Below are positions 25,736 to 35,416 of a DNA stretch of 64,000 nucleotides, one piece after another (position 1 is the first letter of the stretch; each line of letters starts with the position of its first letter). This stretch comes from Paenibacillus phytohabitans (GTDB lineage: Bacteria; Bacillota; Bacilli; Paenibacillales; Paenibacillaceae): positions 62,001 to 126,000 of the forward strand of contig NZ_WHOB01000048.1 of assembly GCF_013141775.1 (NCBI RefSeq), read 5' to 3'. The notes beneath the pieces were generated by a model. It was not told the origin of the DNA and made no database searches. It saw only the letters and a list, made by a program, of their open reading frames with translations. Both the position numbers and the translations under genes were made by a program.

Positions 25736-28396
25736 ATGATAGCTGTTCATAAATTACGTGTGGAGTACAAAGACAATCCGCTGGGGCTGGATGTCCGTTA
25801 TCCAAGAATCAGCTGGCAGCTGGATGCGGATGAGCGGGATGTCATGCAGCAGGCGTATCAGCTTCAGGCAGCAATGGATCAGAACTTCGGAAGCACGGTA
25901 TGGGATTCGGGCAGAGTGGAGTCCGGACAATCCCTGCATATTGAGCTGAAGGAGCTGCAGCTGCAGCCTAAGCAGCGCTATTATTACCGGATCAGAGTAT
26001 GGGATCAGCAGAACCGGCCTACAGAGTGGTCGGATACCGCCTGGTGGGAGACGGGCCTGCTCTCGCCGGAGGATTGGGTGGCAGAGTGGATTACAGCGCC
26101 GCTGGCTTGCCTGGATGTCCAGGCAGAGCAGGCTCCGCTGCTGCGGCGGAGCTTCCATGTAGACCGGCAGGTCACCCGGGCCAGAATGTATGTGACCAGT
26201 CTCGGTCTCTATGAAGTAGAGCTGAACGGTACAAGAGTCGGCGAGGATTATTTGACCCCCGGCTGGACCAGCTACAGCACCCGCCTGCAGTTCCAGACCT
26301 ATGACATCACAGGGCAGCTGACAGTGGGGGACAATGCGGTTGGCGCCTGGCTGGGGAACGGCTGGTACAAGGGAAACCTGGCCTGGGATAACAAAAAGCA
26401 TGTGTTCGGCGACCGCACGGCCCTGCTGATGCAGATTCATCTCATCTATGCGGACGGGGTGGAGCAGATCATCGGAACGGATCAGGGATGGACAGTATCA
26501 CCCGGACCGCTGCTGATGTCGGAGATCTATCACGGCGAAACCTATGATGCCCGTCTGGAGCAGACCGGTTTCAGCAGGGCGGAGTACGATGACCAGTCAT
26601 GGATGCCTGCGGAGATCCTTCCGTACACCAAGGATATTCTGCTGGCCCAGGAGAATATTCCGGTAAAAGCAATTGAAGAACTGTCACCCATCGCACTCCT
26701 GCGCACTCCGGCCGGGGAGACCGTGCTGGATATGGGCCAGAATATGGTCGGCTGGATGCGGTTCTCCATGGAAGGGCAGGCAGGACAGGAATTTCAGCTG
26801 CGGCATTTCGAGGTGCTGGATCAGGAAGGTAATGTGTACACAGACAACCTGCGGGCAGCCAAACAGACAGTTACTTATATTGCCAAAGGTGGAGGACGGG
26901 AGAGCTTCCAGCCGCGTTTCACCTTCCAAGGCTTCCGGTATGTTCAGCTGATAGGCTTCCCTGAGAACCTCTCGCTGCAGGATTTCGCAGGTGTTGTCCT
27001 GCACTCGGATATGGAGCCGACCGGTAGCTTTACCTGTTCGAATCCGCTGCTGAATCAGCTGCAGCATAACATTCTCTGGGGGCAAAAAGGCAATTTCGTC
27101 GATGTGCCGACAGACTGCCCGCAGCGTGATGAACGGCTCGGCTGGACCGGGGATGCGCAGATGTTCATCCGTACGTCGGCGTATCTGATGAATGTGGCCC
27201 CCTTTTTCAGCAAATGGCTCAAGGATCTGGCGGCCGATCAGCTGGATAACGGCGGTGTGCCGTTCGTAATTCCCCATGTGCTGGATGAGAATTCCCATTC
27301 TTCCGCGGCCTGGGGCGATGCGGCTGTCATCTGTCCGTGGACGATTTATCAGTGTTATGGCGACAAGCGGATTCTGGAGCAGCAGTACAGCAGCATGCAG
27401 GGCTGGGTGGAGTATATCCGCCGGCAGGGGACGGATGAATTCCTGTGGAATACCGGTTTCCATTTCGGAGACTGGCTGGGCCTGGATGCCAAGCCGGACA
27501 GCTACATCGGCGCTACGAACAGGGACTATATCGCGACTGCCTTCTATGCCTATTCTGTAGAGCTTATGGGTAAGACTGCGGCAGTGCTGGGCAGAACAGA
27601 AGATGAGCAGTACTATTCACAGCTGCATGTGCGGATCAAACAAGCTTTTAACCGGGAATTCATCACGCCTGCCGGACGGATAAGTGTAGCTACACAGACG
27701 GCCTGTGTGCTGGCGCTGATGTTCGGTCTGGTGGAGGGTAAGGCGGAAGAACGCACGGTTGCCAAGCTTATAGAGCTGCTGGAAGAGAGCAAATATCATC
27801 TCACCACAGGCTTCGTCGGCACGCCTTATCTGAATCTGGTGTTGGCTGGAGCGGGGCATTATGATGCTGCCTACAAGCTGCTGCTGCAGACCGATTACCC
27901 TTCCTGGCTGTATCAGGTTACCCGGGGGGCGACGACCATCTGGGAGCATTGGGACGGGATTAAGGAGGACGGCAGCTTCTGGAGCAAGGATATGAACTCG
28001 TTCAATCATTATGCGTATGGGGCGATTGGTGATTTTCTGTACCGCTGTGTTGCCGGCATCGAGCAGGTGGAAGAGTATCCGGGTTATAAGCAGTTTCTGA
28101 TTCAGCCGCATCCGGGAGGCGGACTGACTTCGGCTGCCGCCGGGCTGGAATCTATGTATGGAGAGATCCGCTCCGAGTGGACGATTGATTCCGGCAAAAT
28201 AGAGCTGGTGACCGTAGTTCCGCCGAATACCTCGGCTACTGTACTGCTCCCGGACGCTGTGCTGGCGGGTGTGCTGGAGAACGGGCAGGAGCTTCAGGCG
28301 GTCCGCGGTATTCATTCTGCCGAGCAGCTGGAGCTGTCGGTGAAGATTACGCTCGGCTCCGGTGAATACAGATTCGGATATGCCTTACGAAAGTAA
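25736..28396 (+). CDS. GH78 alpha-L-rhamnosidase
   Basis: An 886-residue glycoside hydrolase family 78 enzyme, cytoplasmic (no signal peptide). N-terminal fibronectin-like and beta-sandwich domains (LRVEYKDNPLGLDVRYPRISWQL; TRARMYVTSLGLYEVELNGTRVGEDYLTPGW) precede the (alpha/alpha)6 barrel. The barrel carries the catalytic-region motif DCPQRDERLGWTGDAQMF, then WEHWDGIKEDGSFWSKDMNSFNHYAYGAIGDFLYR, with a C-terminal beta domain. It releases rhamnose from pectic or plant-glycoside fragments. A GAAAGCGTTTC element (25682-25695) lies about 40 bp upstream, near a TATAAT (25670-25675). Confidence 0.93.
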   Translation: MIAVHKLRVEYKDNPLGLDVRYPRISWQLDADERDVMQQAYQLQAAMDQNFGSTVWDSGRVESGQSLHIELKELQLQPKQRYYYRIRVWDQQNRPTEWSDTAWWETGLLSPEDWVAEWITAPLACLDVQAEQAPLLRRSFHVDRQVTRARMYVTSLGLYEVELNGTRVGEDYLTPGWTSYSTRLQFQTYDITGQLTVGDNAVGAWLGNGWYKGNLAWDNKKHVFGDRTALLMQIHLIYADGVEQIIGTDQGWTVSPGPLLMSEIYHGETYDARLEQTGFSRAEYDDQSWMPAEILPYTKDILLAQENIPVKAIEELSPIALLRTPAGETVLDMGQNMVGWMRFSMEGQAGQEFQLRHFEVLDQEGNVYTDNLRAAKQTVTYIAKGGGRESFQPRFTFQGFRYVQLIGFPENLSLQDFAGVVLHSDMEPTGSFTCSNPLLNQLQHNILWGQKGNFVDVPTDCPQRDERLGWTGDAQMFIRTSAYLMNVAPFFSKWLKDLAADQLDNGGVPFVIPHVLDENSHSSAAWGDAAVICPWTIYQCYGDKRILEQQYSSMQGWVEYIRRQGTDEFLWNTGFHFGDWLGLDAKPDSYIGATNRDYIATAFYAYSVELMGKTAAVLGRTEDEQYYSQLHVRIKQAFNREFITPAGRISVATQTACVLALMFGLVEGKAEERTVAKLIELLEESKYHLTTGFVGTPYLNLVLAGAGHYDAAYKLLLQTDYPSWLYQVTRGATTIWEHWDGIKEDGSFWSKDMNSFNHYAYGAIGDFLYRCVAGIEQVEEYPGYKQFLIQPHPGGGLTSAAAGLESMYGEIRSEWTIDSGKIELVTVVPPNTSATVLLPDAVLAGVLENGQELQAVRGIHSAEQLELSVKITLGSGEYRFGYALRK

Positions 28397-28587
28397 GCGG
28401 TATAGCAGAGTTCCTGTGGAAAGACGGGGCTCTGCTTTTTGTTGATTAGGAAATTATGAGATTCGTCTGTTGTGGATAAATTTCATTGGAATTTGGTTGG
28501 ATCATTCAATTTCTGGTGTGTGGTTTGATTTTCCCTTAGGACGAATTTGTTCTTATGCAGCCAGTAACTAGCGTGATGTGCATAGCA

Positions 28588-28775
28588 TTTAATTGTATTT
28601 TCTGCAGTTAAAAGACGGCGAGATTCCGGATTTTCCGGTTTAACTGTATTCTGTACAACTAAAAAAGCGGTGAGTCCTCTTTTACGAAATATGTGGATTT
28701 TTAAGTGTAGAAAGTGCAATTAAAACCCTCACAGCGCAATAATCGCCCGTTTTAGTTGCACAAAATACAGTTAAA
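28588..28775. repeat. four-dyad intergenic array, copy B (TTTAAYTGTA units)
   Basis: Four dyads of the form TTTAAYTGTA, five bases, TACARTTAAA occur at 28588-28612, 28639-28663, 28700-28724 and 28751-28775. Centres are 51, 61 and 51 bp apart. The copy at 52427-52615 is homologous over its full length, including spacers such as AAAACCCTC...CAGCGCAA. It fills the 485-bp gap between the convergent rhamnosidase and LysR genes, which otherwise shows no gene. Confidence 0.85.
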
Positions 28776-28881
28776 GCTTAGACGGCGCGAATCCCGGCAC
28801 AGCCAGCTGTCCAAGCGGTGAGCCCGGGACTAATCAGAAAGATTACCAGTTCAAGCTATCAAGCTACATATTCACATTGCG

Positions 28882-29769
28882 CTATACAACCAAGGAATGA
28901 TCCTCCAGGAAACGGATGAACTCCCGCATGCATTTACTGATGTAACGCTCCTTGTTCCAGATCAGCACAACGTTCCACGGAATGGACGGATTCCGCAGCG
29001 GCAGAATGCGCACATTCTGGTTGGATACCTTCTCACAGAGCGGCTCAGGCAGGAAGGCGATGCCCAGATTGGCCGACACCAGCTCGACCAGCAGATCCCA
29101 TTGAGCGCTTTCATAAGCGATATTGGCTTCAAACCCTGCGCTGATGCAGGCTTCGATAATATGCTGCCGCATGGCGAACCCCTTGGCGAACAGGATCAGC
29201 GGCTCTTCCCGGAGATCGGTCAGCGAAGCCTCTTCAAGTGCCGCCAGCGGATGTGACTTGTGGACAACAATTGCCAGATTCTCACGGACAAAAGGCTTGA
29301 TTCCGAAGCTGCCCTCCCGGACGGGAAGCAGGACGGCGCCCAGATCAATACTGCCCTCCAGCACCATATTCTCAACATTCTTCGAGCCCTGTTCAATGAG
29401 CTCGAAGGAGATGTTGGGATATTTTTTTTGGAATGGAGTCACGACTTTGGGGACAAAAACGGAGCTGATCACCGGAGGAAGGCCAATTTTGATCGTACCG
29501 GTCTTAAGGTTGCTGATGTCGTCCAGCGTCATATGCAGATTGTCCACTGCGGCAATAATCAGCCTGATCTGCTCCATCGCCGCTGTTCCGGCATCGGTCA
29601 GCCTGACATATTTGCCCGAACGGTCAAACAGGATGACACCAAGCTCGTCCTCCAGGCTCTTAACCATCTTGCTGAGGGTGGGCTGGGTCAGGTGAAGCTT
29701 CTCCGCCGCCTTGGTGATGTTGTGCAAATTGGCCACTTCCAGCACGTATTTCAGGTTCCGCACATCCAA
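28882..29769 (-). CDS. LysR-family regulator of the ketone-body genes
   Basis: A 295-residue LysR regulator. The winged helix-turn-helix occupies 1-60 (MDVRNLKYVLEVANLHNITKAAEKLHLTQPTLSKMVKSLEDELG) and the effector domain about 90-295 (GTIKIGLPPVISSVFVPKVV...). It diverges from the CoA-transferase operon with a 150-bp gap, the classical LysR arrangement, so it probably activates that operon. Effector not identifiable; acetoacetate or a hydroxy acid is plausible. Confidence 0.88.
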   Translation of the reverse strand: MDVRNLKYVLEVANLHNITKAAEKLHLTQPTLSKMVKSLEDELGVILFDRSGKYVRLTDAGTAAMEQIRLIIAAVDNLHMTLDDISNLKTGTIKIGLPPVISSVFVPKVVTPFQKKYPNISFELIEQGSKNVENMVLEGSIDLGAVLLPVREGSFGIKPFVRENLAIVVHKSHPLAALEEASLTDLREEPLILFAKGFAMRQHIIEACISAGFEANIAYESAQWDLLVELVSANLGIAFLPEPLCEKVSNQNVRILPLRNPSIPWNVVLIWNKERYISKCMREFIRFLEDHSLVV

Positions 29770-29922
29770 AAGTAAGCGCCTCCAATCTATGATATATTTT
29801 CATGGTTTGCATGCGATGTCTGAATTTTACCCCTAAAAAAGCGCGTTGTACACTGTATACATAAAGACATCCGCATCACATTTGTCAATGGGCTGCAGCA
29901 AAAAAAACAGGAGGGGTTCGGT

Positions 29923-30582
29923 GTGGGGAAAGTAACGACGCTTGAAGAAATAGGCGAACTTGTGCATGACGGTATGACCATTATGGTTGGCGGTTTCATG
30001 GGAACCGGAGCACCTGATGCACTGGTAGGCATTTTGATGGACCGGGATATCAAAGACATTACGCTGATCTCCAGCGACACGGCTCTGGTCGATACAGGAG
30101 TAGGCCCGCTGGTCTTGGGCCGGCGGCTGAAGAAGGTGATCGCTTCGCATATCGGCACCAACCCGGAGACGGGCAGACAGATGCTCGCCGGGGAGCTGGC
30201 GGTGGAGCTGGTGCCACAGGGTACGCTTGCCGAGCGGGTGCGGGCCGGCGGTGCAGGGCTCGGCGGCATTCTGACGCCGACAGGAACGGGGACGATGGTC
30301 GCCGACAACAAGCAGACGCTGACCATTGAGGGCAGGGAATTTCTGGTGGAGCTGCCGCTGCGGGCGGACGTTGCCCTGCTGAAAGCACACAAAGCGGATA
30401 AGTCGGGCAATCTGGTGTACCGCAATTCGGCACGCAATTTCAATCCGCTGATGGCGCTGGCCGCCGATCTGGTCATTGTTCAAGTGGATGAAATTGTGGA
30501 AACCGGGGAGCTTGACCCCAATATTGTGGTTACGCCGGGTGTCCTGGTCGATAAAATCATCTGTTATAAGGAGAGTGAATAA
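29923..30582 (+). CDS. scoA: 3-oxoacid CoA-transferase subunit A
   Basis: A 219-residue alpha subunit of a two-gene CoA-transferase (SCOT/AtoDA type). It transfers CoA between succinyl- or acetyl-CoA and acetoacetate. The N-terminal glycine-rich [13 protein letters not shown] motif, the [18 protein letters not shown] loop and the [21 protein letters not shown] segment are typical. The GTG start follows GGAGGGG. It begins the operon and ends 1 bp before subunit B. Specificity (acetoacetate versus butyrate) is inferred from neighbours. Confidence 0.9.
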   Translation: MGKVTTLEEIGELVHDGMTIMVGGFMGTGAPDALVGILMDRDIKDITLISSDTALVDTGVGPLVLGRRLKKVIASHIGTNPETGRQMLAGELAVELVPQGTLAERVRAGGAGLGGILTPTGTGTMVADNKQTLTIEGREFLVELPLRADVALLKAHKADKSGNLVYRNSARNFNPLMALAADLVIVQVDEIVETGELDPNIVVTPGVLVDKIICYKESE

Positions 30583-30583
30583 C

Positions 30584-31255
30584 ATGGATACGAAAGAGCT
30601 GATCGCACGCAGAGCGGCAGTTGAACTGCATGACGGGGACGTAGTCAATCTGGGCATCGGGCTGCCGACGCTGATCCCGGATTATCTGCCGGCAGGCATC
30701 AACATTATTCTGCAATCCGAGAACGGCTATATCGGACTTGGACCGGTGCAGGATACGATCATTCCCGATCTGGTCAATGCAGGAGGCAAACCGGCTAACA
30801 TTCTGCCCGGGGGTTCCTTCTTCGACAGTGCCACTTCCTTTGCGCTCATCCGCGGCGGACATGTGGATGTTACCATTCTTGGCGGACTGGAGGTAGACGC
30901 GCACGGCAATCTGGCCAACTGGATGGTTCCCGGCAAAATGGTGCCCGGCATGGGCGGCGCCATGGATCTGGTCACGGGTGCAAAAAAAGTTATTGTCGCC
31001 ATGGAGCATACCTCCAAGAACGGTGCTTCCAAAATCGTAAGCGACTGCACCTTGCCTCTAACCGCGCGCGGCGCAGTATCGATGATTATCACGGAGCTGG
31101 CGGTATTCCGTTTCACCCCGCAGGGGCTGGTGCTGGAAGAGCTGGCTCCAGGCGTTGAATTGGAAACGGTTACAAATAGAACGGGTGCAGCGTTTACGGT
31201 TTCTGCGGATTTGTCTCCCATGCGGAATATCCCTTCGAATGAGGTGTTGTTATGA
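30584..31255 (+). CDS. scoB: 3-oxoacid CoA-transferase subunit B
   Basis: A 223-residue beta subunit. The catalytic glutamate that forms the CoA thioester is Glu46 in [24 protein letters not shown] and [35 protein letters not shown] are family signatures. ATG 30584 follows AAGGAGAGTGAATAAC. It overlaps the thiolase start by 4 bp, so A, B and thiolase are one unit. Confidence 0.92.
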   Translation: MDTKELIARRAAVELHDGDVVNLGIGLPTLIPDYLPAGINIILQSENGYIGLGPVQDTIIPDLVNAGGKPANILPGGSFFDSATSFALIRGGHVDVTILGGLEVDAHGNLANWMVPGKMVPGMGGAMDLVTGAKKVIVAMEHTSKNGASKIVSDCTLPLTARGAVSMIITELAVFRFTPQGLVLEELAPGVELETVTNRTGAAFTVSADLSPMRNIPSNEVLL

Positions 31256-32442
31256 ATACAGCCCAAGAAATTGTCATTGTCAGTGCTGTGCGGACGGCAC
31301 TCGGCACCTTTGGCGGAAGTCTTGCCGGAATTGCCGCTGTAGATCTGGGGGCGCTGGTCATCAAGGAGGCGCTGCAGCGGGCGGGTGTTGCTCCGGAGCA
31401 GGTCGATGAAGTCATTATGGGCAATGTGCTTCAGGGCGGGCTGGGCCAGAATCCGGCGCGTCAGGCGGCAATGAAAGCGGGCATTCCAGTGGAGGCCTCA
31501 AGCCTGACTATCAATAAGGTCTGCGGTTCGGGCATGAAGGCGGTTCACCTGGCTGCGCAGAGTATTATGGCGGGAGACAGTGAGATTATTGTAGCCGGCG
31601 GGATGGAAAATATGTCGAAAGCGCCTTATGTGCTGGATCAGGCCCGTTACGGCTACCGCATGGGCAACGGCACACTGATCGATACGATGGTAAGTGACGG
31701 CCTGACCTGCGCGTTCAACCAATACCACATGGGGATCACGGCTGAGAATGTTTCCGAACAATTCGGGATCAGCCGCGAAATGCAGGATGCCCTGGCGGCG
31801 TCCAGCCAGGAGAAGGCCGTGCGCGCCATTGAAGCAGGCCATTTCAAGGAAGAAATCGTGCCTGTAGTCATTCCGCAGCGAAAAGGCGATGCCATCATCT
31901 TCGATACCGATGAGTTTCCGCGGAAAGGAACAACGGCCGAGAAGCTGGCAGGCCTGCGCCCGGCCTTTAAGAAGGACGGTAGTGTAACCGCCGGGAATGC
32001 CTCGGGCATTAACGACGGTGCTGCGGCGCTGGTCATTATGTCGGCGGAGAAAGCTGCGGCGCTGGGGCTGAAGCCGCTGGCGCGTATCCTGTCTTACGCG
32101 TCCGGCGGTGTGGATCCTTCCATCATGGGGATGGGGCCGGTACCGGCAACGAAGAAGGCGCTGCAGCGGGGCGGCCTGACGATCAGCGACATCGATCTTA
32201 TCGAGGCTAACGAGGCGTTTGCCGCACAGATGCTGGCGGTAGGCCAGGCCCTGGACTTCCCGGAGGAGAAGGTCAATGTGAACGGCGGGGCCATCGCCCT
32301 GGGCCATCCTATCGGTGCGAGCGGCGCTAGAATTCTCGTAACACTGGTACATGCACTGAAGCAGCGCGGTGCACGCACCGGACTTGCCACGCTGTGCATC
32401 GGCGGCGGCCATGGCGTCACGACGATTATCGAGCGGGTCTAG
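31252..32442 (+). CDS. acetyl-CoA acetyltransferase (thiolase)
   Basis: A 396-residue biosynthetic/degradative thiolase that splits acetoacetyl-CoA to two acetyl-CoA. Catalytic Cys91 lies in [16 protein letters not shown], the His in [12 protein letters not shown], and the second Cys in LCIGGGHG. Full family length. Coupled to subunit B (ATGA). With the dehydrogenase and permease at 37.7-39.9 kb it completes a 3-hydroxybutyrate to acetyl-CoA route. A tandem repeat starts right after its stop codon. Confidence 0.93.
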   Translation: MNTAQEIVIVSAVRTALGTFGGSLAGIAAVDLGALVIKEALQRAGVAPEQVDEVIMGNVLQGGLGQNPARQAAMKAGIPVEASSLTINKVCGSGMKAVHLAAQSIMAGDSEIIVAGGMENMSKAPYVLDQARYGYRMGNGTLIDTMVSDGLTCAFNQYHMGITAENVSEQFGISREMQDALAASSQEKAVRAIEAGHFKEEIVPVVIPQRKGDAIIFDTDEFPRKGTTAEKLAGLRPAFKKDGSVTAGNASGINDGAAALVIMSAEKAAALGLKPLARILSYASGGVDPSIMGMGPVPATKKALQRGGLTISDIDLIEANEAFAAQMLAVGQALDFPEEKVNVNGGAIALGHPIGASGARILVTLVHALKQRGARTGLATLCIGGGHGVTTIIERV

Positions 32443-32511
32443 AGCAAAGATTGCGCGAAGATAGAGTGAAGATTGAGCGAAGATAGCGAAGATAGCGAAG
32501 ATAGCGAAGAT
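32443..32511. repeat. 11-bp then 9-bp tandem repeat after the thiolase stop codon
   Basis: Four 11-bp units (consensus AGCGAAGATAG, from 32443, 32454, 32465 and 32476) pass into 9-bp units AGCGAAGAT, of which four exact copies span 32476-32511. The array begins at the base after the stop codon. A short plus-strand open frame across it encodes only a Ser-Glu-Asp repeat and is not called. Confidence 0.8.
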
Positions 32512-32602
32512 AGATCGGATATATGCTGCAGACATCCGCGAAGGCGGCATCCTTGCCAGGACGATCAGAAGGTTTGTGAAATAGGGAACAATATTGTTGC
32601 AG

Positions 32603-32636
32603 GCAAAGCTCCTATATCTGGGGCTTTGCTTTTTTT
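32603..32636 (+). terminator. intrinsic terminator of the scoAB-thiolase operon
   Basis: GCAAAGCTCC (32603-32612) pairs with GGGGCTTTGC (32620-32629) around a 7-base loop, followed by seven T. Confidence 0.88.
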
Positions 32637-32701
32637 GAAATATTACGCCAGAATTTATATGCTTCGCATGATAACTTATCCTTCTATTTCTCGCTGAAAC
32701 G

Positions 32702-32723
32702 CACCGTCCTTTAAAGGACGGTG
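32702..32723. repeat. perfect 22-bp palindrome, possible IS200/IS605-type end remnant
   Basis: CACCGTCCTTT is followed directly by its complement, giving an 11-bp perfect stem with no loop, then GTAGCCG. Ends of IS200/IS605-like elements often carry such hairpins, but no transposase or TnpB remnant was seen in the 760-bp gap (32443-33208). The identity is therefore speculative. Confidence 0.35.
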
Positions 32724-32786
32724 TAGCCGTTCCCACTTGATAACAAACTGTCAGACCAGCTTCTCCTCCCTGGATCCATTTCTCCT

Positions 32787-32970
32787 GAAGCGGACTGAGA
32801 TTCCTCTATTTCTCAAAAAAAACTGTAATATGAGATGAAGCGGACTGAGATTCCGTTATCTTATTCATTTGAACCCGAAAGACGGCATTTCGGGTTAGAT
32901 AAGCGATTCTGAGTCCGATTAACCGGCAATTTCGCCGAATTTACTCAAATAACGGATTCTCAGTCCTCTT
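32787..32970. repeat. four-unit intergenic array, copy C (GGACTGAGATTCC units)
   Basis: Two direct copies of a unit around GGACTGAGATTCC (centres 32798 and 32848) are followed by two inverted copies (centres 32910 and 32960). The spacings are 50, 62 and 50 bp. A 9-bp stem AACCCGAAA/TTTCGGGTT (32872-32896) sits near the middle, so the whole 185 bp is one large imperfect dyad. Unit sequence is unrelated to copies B and E, but the geometry is the same. The rest of the gap to 33208 shows no supported gene. Confidence 0.8.
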
Positions 32971-33208
32971 CGGTGACGGACAAGTTATGAAGATTGCGGC
33001 ACGATATCGTTTTCTTAGCATAACTACGTCAAATCAGAGCTAGCACGGTACAGGCTTTAAGGGGCTTGACCATGGAAGTTCTAGTAATGACAAACTCTAG
33101 TAACTGGAGCCTTGTTTATATTGACTTTACGGCCGGAACACGTAACATCAAGACGCATCCGCGGTGCCGGGCCTCCAGAGTAATGATGAAGAACTACCCG
33201 ATACGATG

Positions 33209-35386
33209 TTATTGCACTGAAACCTCAAACTTCGTGCCGGCATCCCCTGCGAACACAATCGATCCTCCCGCAGGCAGCATGATCTGATCTTTGCCTCCGA
33301 TGACACTGAAATAGATGCATGTTCCCTTGGCATCATAAACGGCGAAGGAGGCTTTCGAGGGCATACTCACCTTGATGTTCTTGCCCCCGTCTTTGTCGCT
33401 TATCGTATACCACCTGGCGTATCCGCTCGGCGGAATCGTTACGGTTGACTTCTTAGCGAAATTAGTAGGCTTCAAGGCGTCCTCGTTCACTAAGATGAAT
33501 CCGGCAAGATTCAAGTACTCAACGCCATCTTGTGTAAAGAACGTAAGACCGGAGAGATCCCGCCCGCTGTTTCCCGGAATTTGCAATTCGGAGACGGCTG
33601 AATCCGGACCGGTTATTCGCTTATCGAGCACGTACCCCGGCAATTGCTCCGACACATTCAATTCGGTGGGAGGCAATACGAGATAACCGAGCGACGTATA
33701 CTTCGCATTCAGCAGATAATACTTCTTGCCGTCGCGCTTCATCCATGCTTCCCTGGTTTCTGCCGGAAGCTCTTGGGGCTGGAGCTTCTCGGAAGTGTAC
33801 TCTGACGATGCGGTCTGCCCAAGACCCGGCACCGAAACGTATTGACGAATCCAGAAGTAAGTGCGGCCGTTCTCCTCTTTCACGAAGCTGACCATCGCAT
33901 CTCCATCCGAACTATGAAACATGCCGTCCCTTGAATAGTTGAAGATCTGTTTCGGATTATTGGAGGGCTGTTCCGAAGTAATGGACAAGACGCCGCCTGC
34001 GGATATTTTGATATTCATCATTGTACCAGTCGCGCCATAGATTCCCGAATACTGCAGCATGGACTCCGGGATGTCAGCTTGTACCGGCGCACCGTATGAC
34101 TTCTCAGGCTTAAATTCAGTAATTGTACCTTTTTCCTTCAATGCCTGCAGCAGAATTTCGTTCGCCATGAGCTGATTGTACATGCCGCTCCCGCCGGAAG
34201 AGACAACAGCTGCCGCTATGTCCTGTCCGGGAAGCACAACGAGCGACGCTTTATAGAGAGTGATTTCCCCGCCTTTGGTCAGCGCCTTTATTCCGTATTC
34301 ACTGAAGGGATACAGATCGACACTGTCCCAGCCGAGACCGTATCCGATGGAGTTGTCCGCATCGTCAGGCCAGAGTGGCGTCTTATACTCGTCTTGTGCC
34401 ATGAGCGCAGCCGATTTGCCGGCCAATACTTCTTCCGCTTCTCCCGTGAAAAGTTGCGAGAACCGGGCCAAATCTTCCGCTGTGGAATAAATGCCGCCCA
34501 TTCCGATCGCGTTGACCGTCTGGTCCGGAAGTTGTCCGGGATATGCAGGATAATAGAGTCCCGCCATCTTTGCCCTGTCCGGTGAATCGAGCGGCGTCAG
34601 CGTATTCATCATACCCAGGGGTTCCGTAATATACCGGTGGACATAAGAGGTGAAGTCCATGCCGCTGACCCGCTCGACCAGAATCTCGGCCAGTGTAAAT
34701 CCGTCATTGCAGTACACCGAATAAGCGCCCGGGTCCGCCTTCAAGGTCTGACCGGACAGTTGCTTCAGCAGTGTGTCGTGGGCATAAGTATCGTTGTCTT
34801 CGAATAAATCAGCGTTCACGTTCGACGATCCGTTCAGCCCGGAGGAATGATTCAGCAGCATGCGCGGCGTAATCTGCTTGTAGCGTTCATCCGTCATCGT
34901 AAACTCCGTGATATACCGGATGACCGGCGTGTCGAGACCGATTTTCCCTTGTTCGGCCAGCTGCATAACGGCAACCATGGTAAACATCTTACTTATCGAG
35001 GCGATCCCGTACATCGTGTCTTTCGTGAGCGGGTTCAGGCCCTGCTCATCATTCTTGCCGGATTGGCCAGATACGGTGATGCTGCCATGATCGATAAGGG
35101 CGTATTGCACGCTGTTCGTGGCATATGTAGTTGTGAGAAGTTCTGCTTTCTCCTGTGCGGCTTGCCGGGTAATTTCGTAAGTGGGTTCAGCTTGCTGTGG
35201 AGGCGAGTCCGCTTCCGCCGTTGACACGGCTTGCGGAGCAGCACTTGACAGGGTTACCTCAGCCGTATTCAGTGCTTCTGCTACGTTCTGCATTTCAGCC
35301 ACTGGTGTGTTGTCATTGCAGGCGGTTAGTAGGAGAAGCAGACACAAGAATAGTACAGCTGCGGTTCTCCACCGATTTCTTATCAT
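33209..35386 (-). CDS. beta-lactamase-fold serine hydrolase lipoprotein
   Basis: A 725-residue exported protein. The signal peptide ends in lipobox LLTAC (Cys23). A Thr/Ala/Glu-rich linker leads to a class C beta-lactamase/penicillin-binding-like domain (about 75-420). The active-site motifs are Ser130-Ile-Ser-Lys133 (SxxK) and Tyr225-Cys-Asn227 (YxN). The C-terminal 300 residues form extra beta-rich domains, with a tail (IPPSGYARWYTISDKDGGKNIKVSMPS) of unknown role. Members are peptidases or esterases, rarely true beta-lactamases. It follows the GntR/DUF5808 pair by 31 bp on the same strand and may share its control. Confidence 0.88.
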   Translation of the reverse strand: MIRNRWRTAAVLFLCLLLLLTACNDNTPVAEMQNVAEALNTAEVTLSSAAPQAVSTAEADSPPQQAEPTYEITRQAAQEKAELLTTTYATNSVQYALIDHGSITVSGQSGKNDEQGLNPLTKDTMYGIASISKMFTMVAVMQLAEQGKIGLDTPVIRYITEFTMTDERYKQITPRMLLNHSSGLNGSSNVNADLFEDNDTYAHDTLLKQLSGQTLKADPGAYSVYCNDGFTLAEILVERVSGMDFTSYVHRYITEPLGMMNTLTPLDSPDRAKMAGLYYPAYPGQLPDQTVNAIGMGGIYSTAEDLARFSQLFTGEAEEVLAGKSAALMAQDEYKTPLWPDDADNSIGYGLGWDSVDLYPFSEYGIKALTKGGEITLYKASLVVLPGQDIAAAVVSSGGSGMYNQLMANEILLQALKEKGTITEFKPEKSYGAPVQADIPESMLQYSGIYGATGTMMNIKISAGGVLSITSEQPSNNPKQIFNYSRDGMFHSSDGDAMVSFVKEENGRTYFWIRQYVSVPGLGQTASSEYTSEKLQPQELPAETREAWMKRDGKKYYLLNAKYTSLGYLVLPPTELNVSEQLPGYVLDKRITGPDSAVSELQIPGNSGRDLSGLTFFTQDGVEYLNLAGFILVNEDALKPTNFAKKSTVTIPPSGYARWYTISDKDGGKNIKVSMPSKASFAVYDAKGTCIYFSVIGGKDQIMLPAGGSIVFAGDAGTKFEVSVQ

Positions 35387-35416
35387 TTGAACTCTCCCTC
35401 TCCAGGATTTCTTTAT

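Noticed and set aside
28588-28775. Could the regularly spaced dyads be CRISPR arrays?
   Set aside because: Units are diverged, spacing is not uniform, spacers are partly conserved between loci, and no cas genes are present.
32473-32697. 74-codon plus-strand frame starting with Ser-Glu-Asp repeats
   Set aside because: Produced by the 9-bp tandem array and read through the operon terminator.
32702-32723. Calling the 22-bp palindrome an insertion sequence
   Set aside because: No transposase or TnpB remnant, target duplication or second end could be found nearby, so only a possible remnant is noted.
31498-32736. 412-codon minus-strand frame opposite thiolase
   Set aside because: It is a shadow of the thiolase gene; the translated sequence has no domain character and runs through a terminator.
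33066-33287. 73-codon plus-strand frame before the serine hydrolase end
   Set aside because: No proper ribosome site; overlaps the conserved end of the opposite gene and has no protein-like features.
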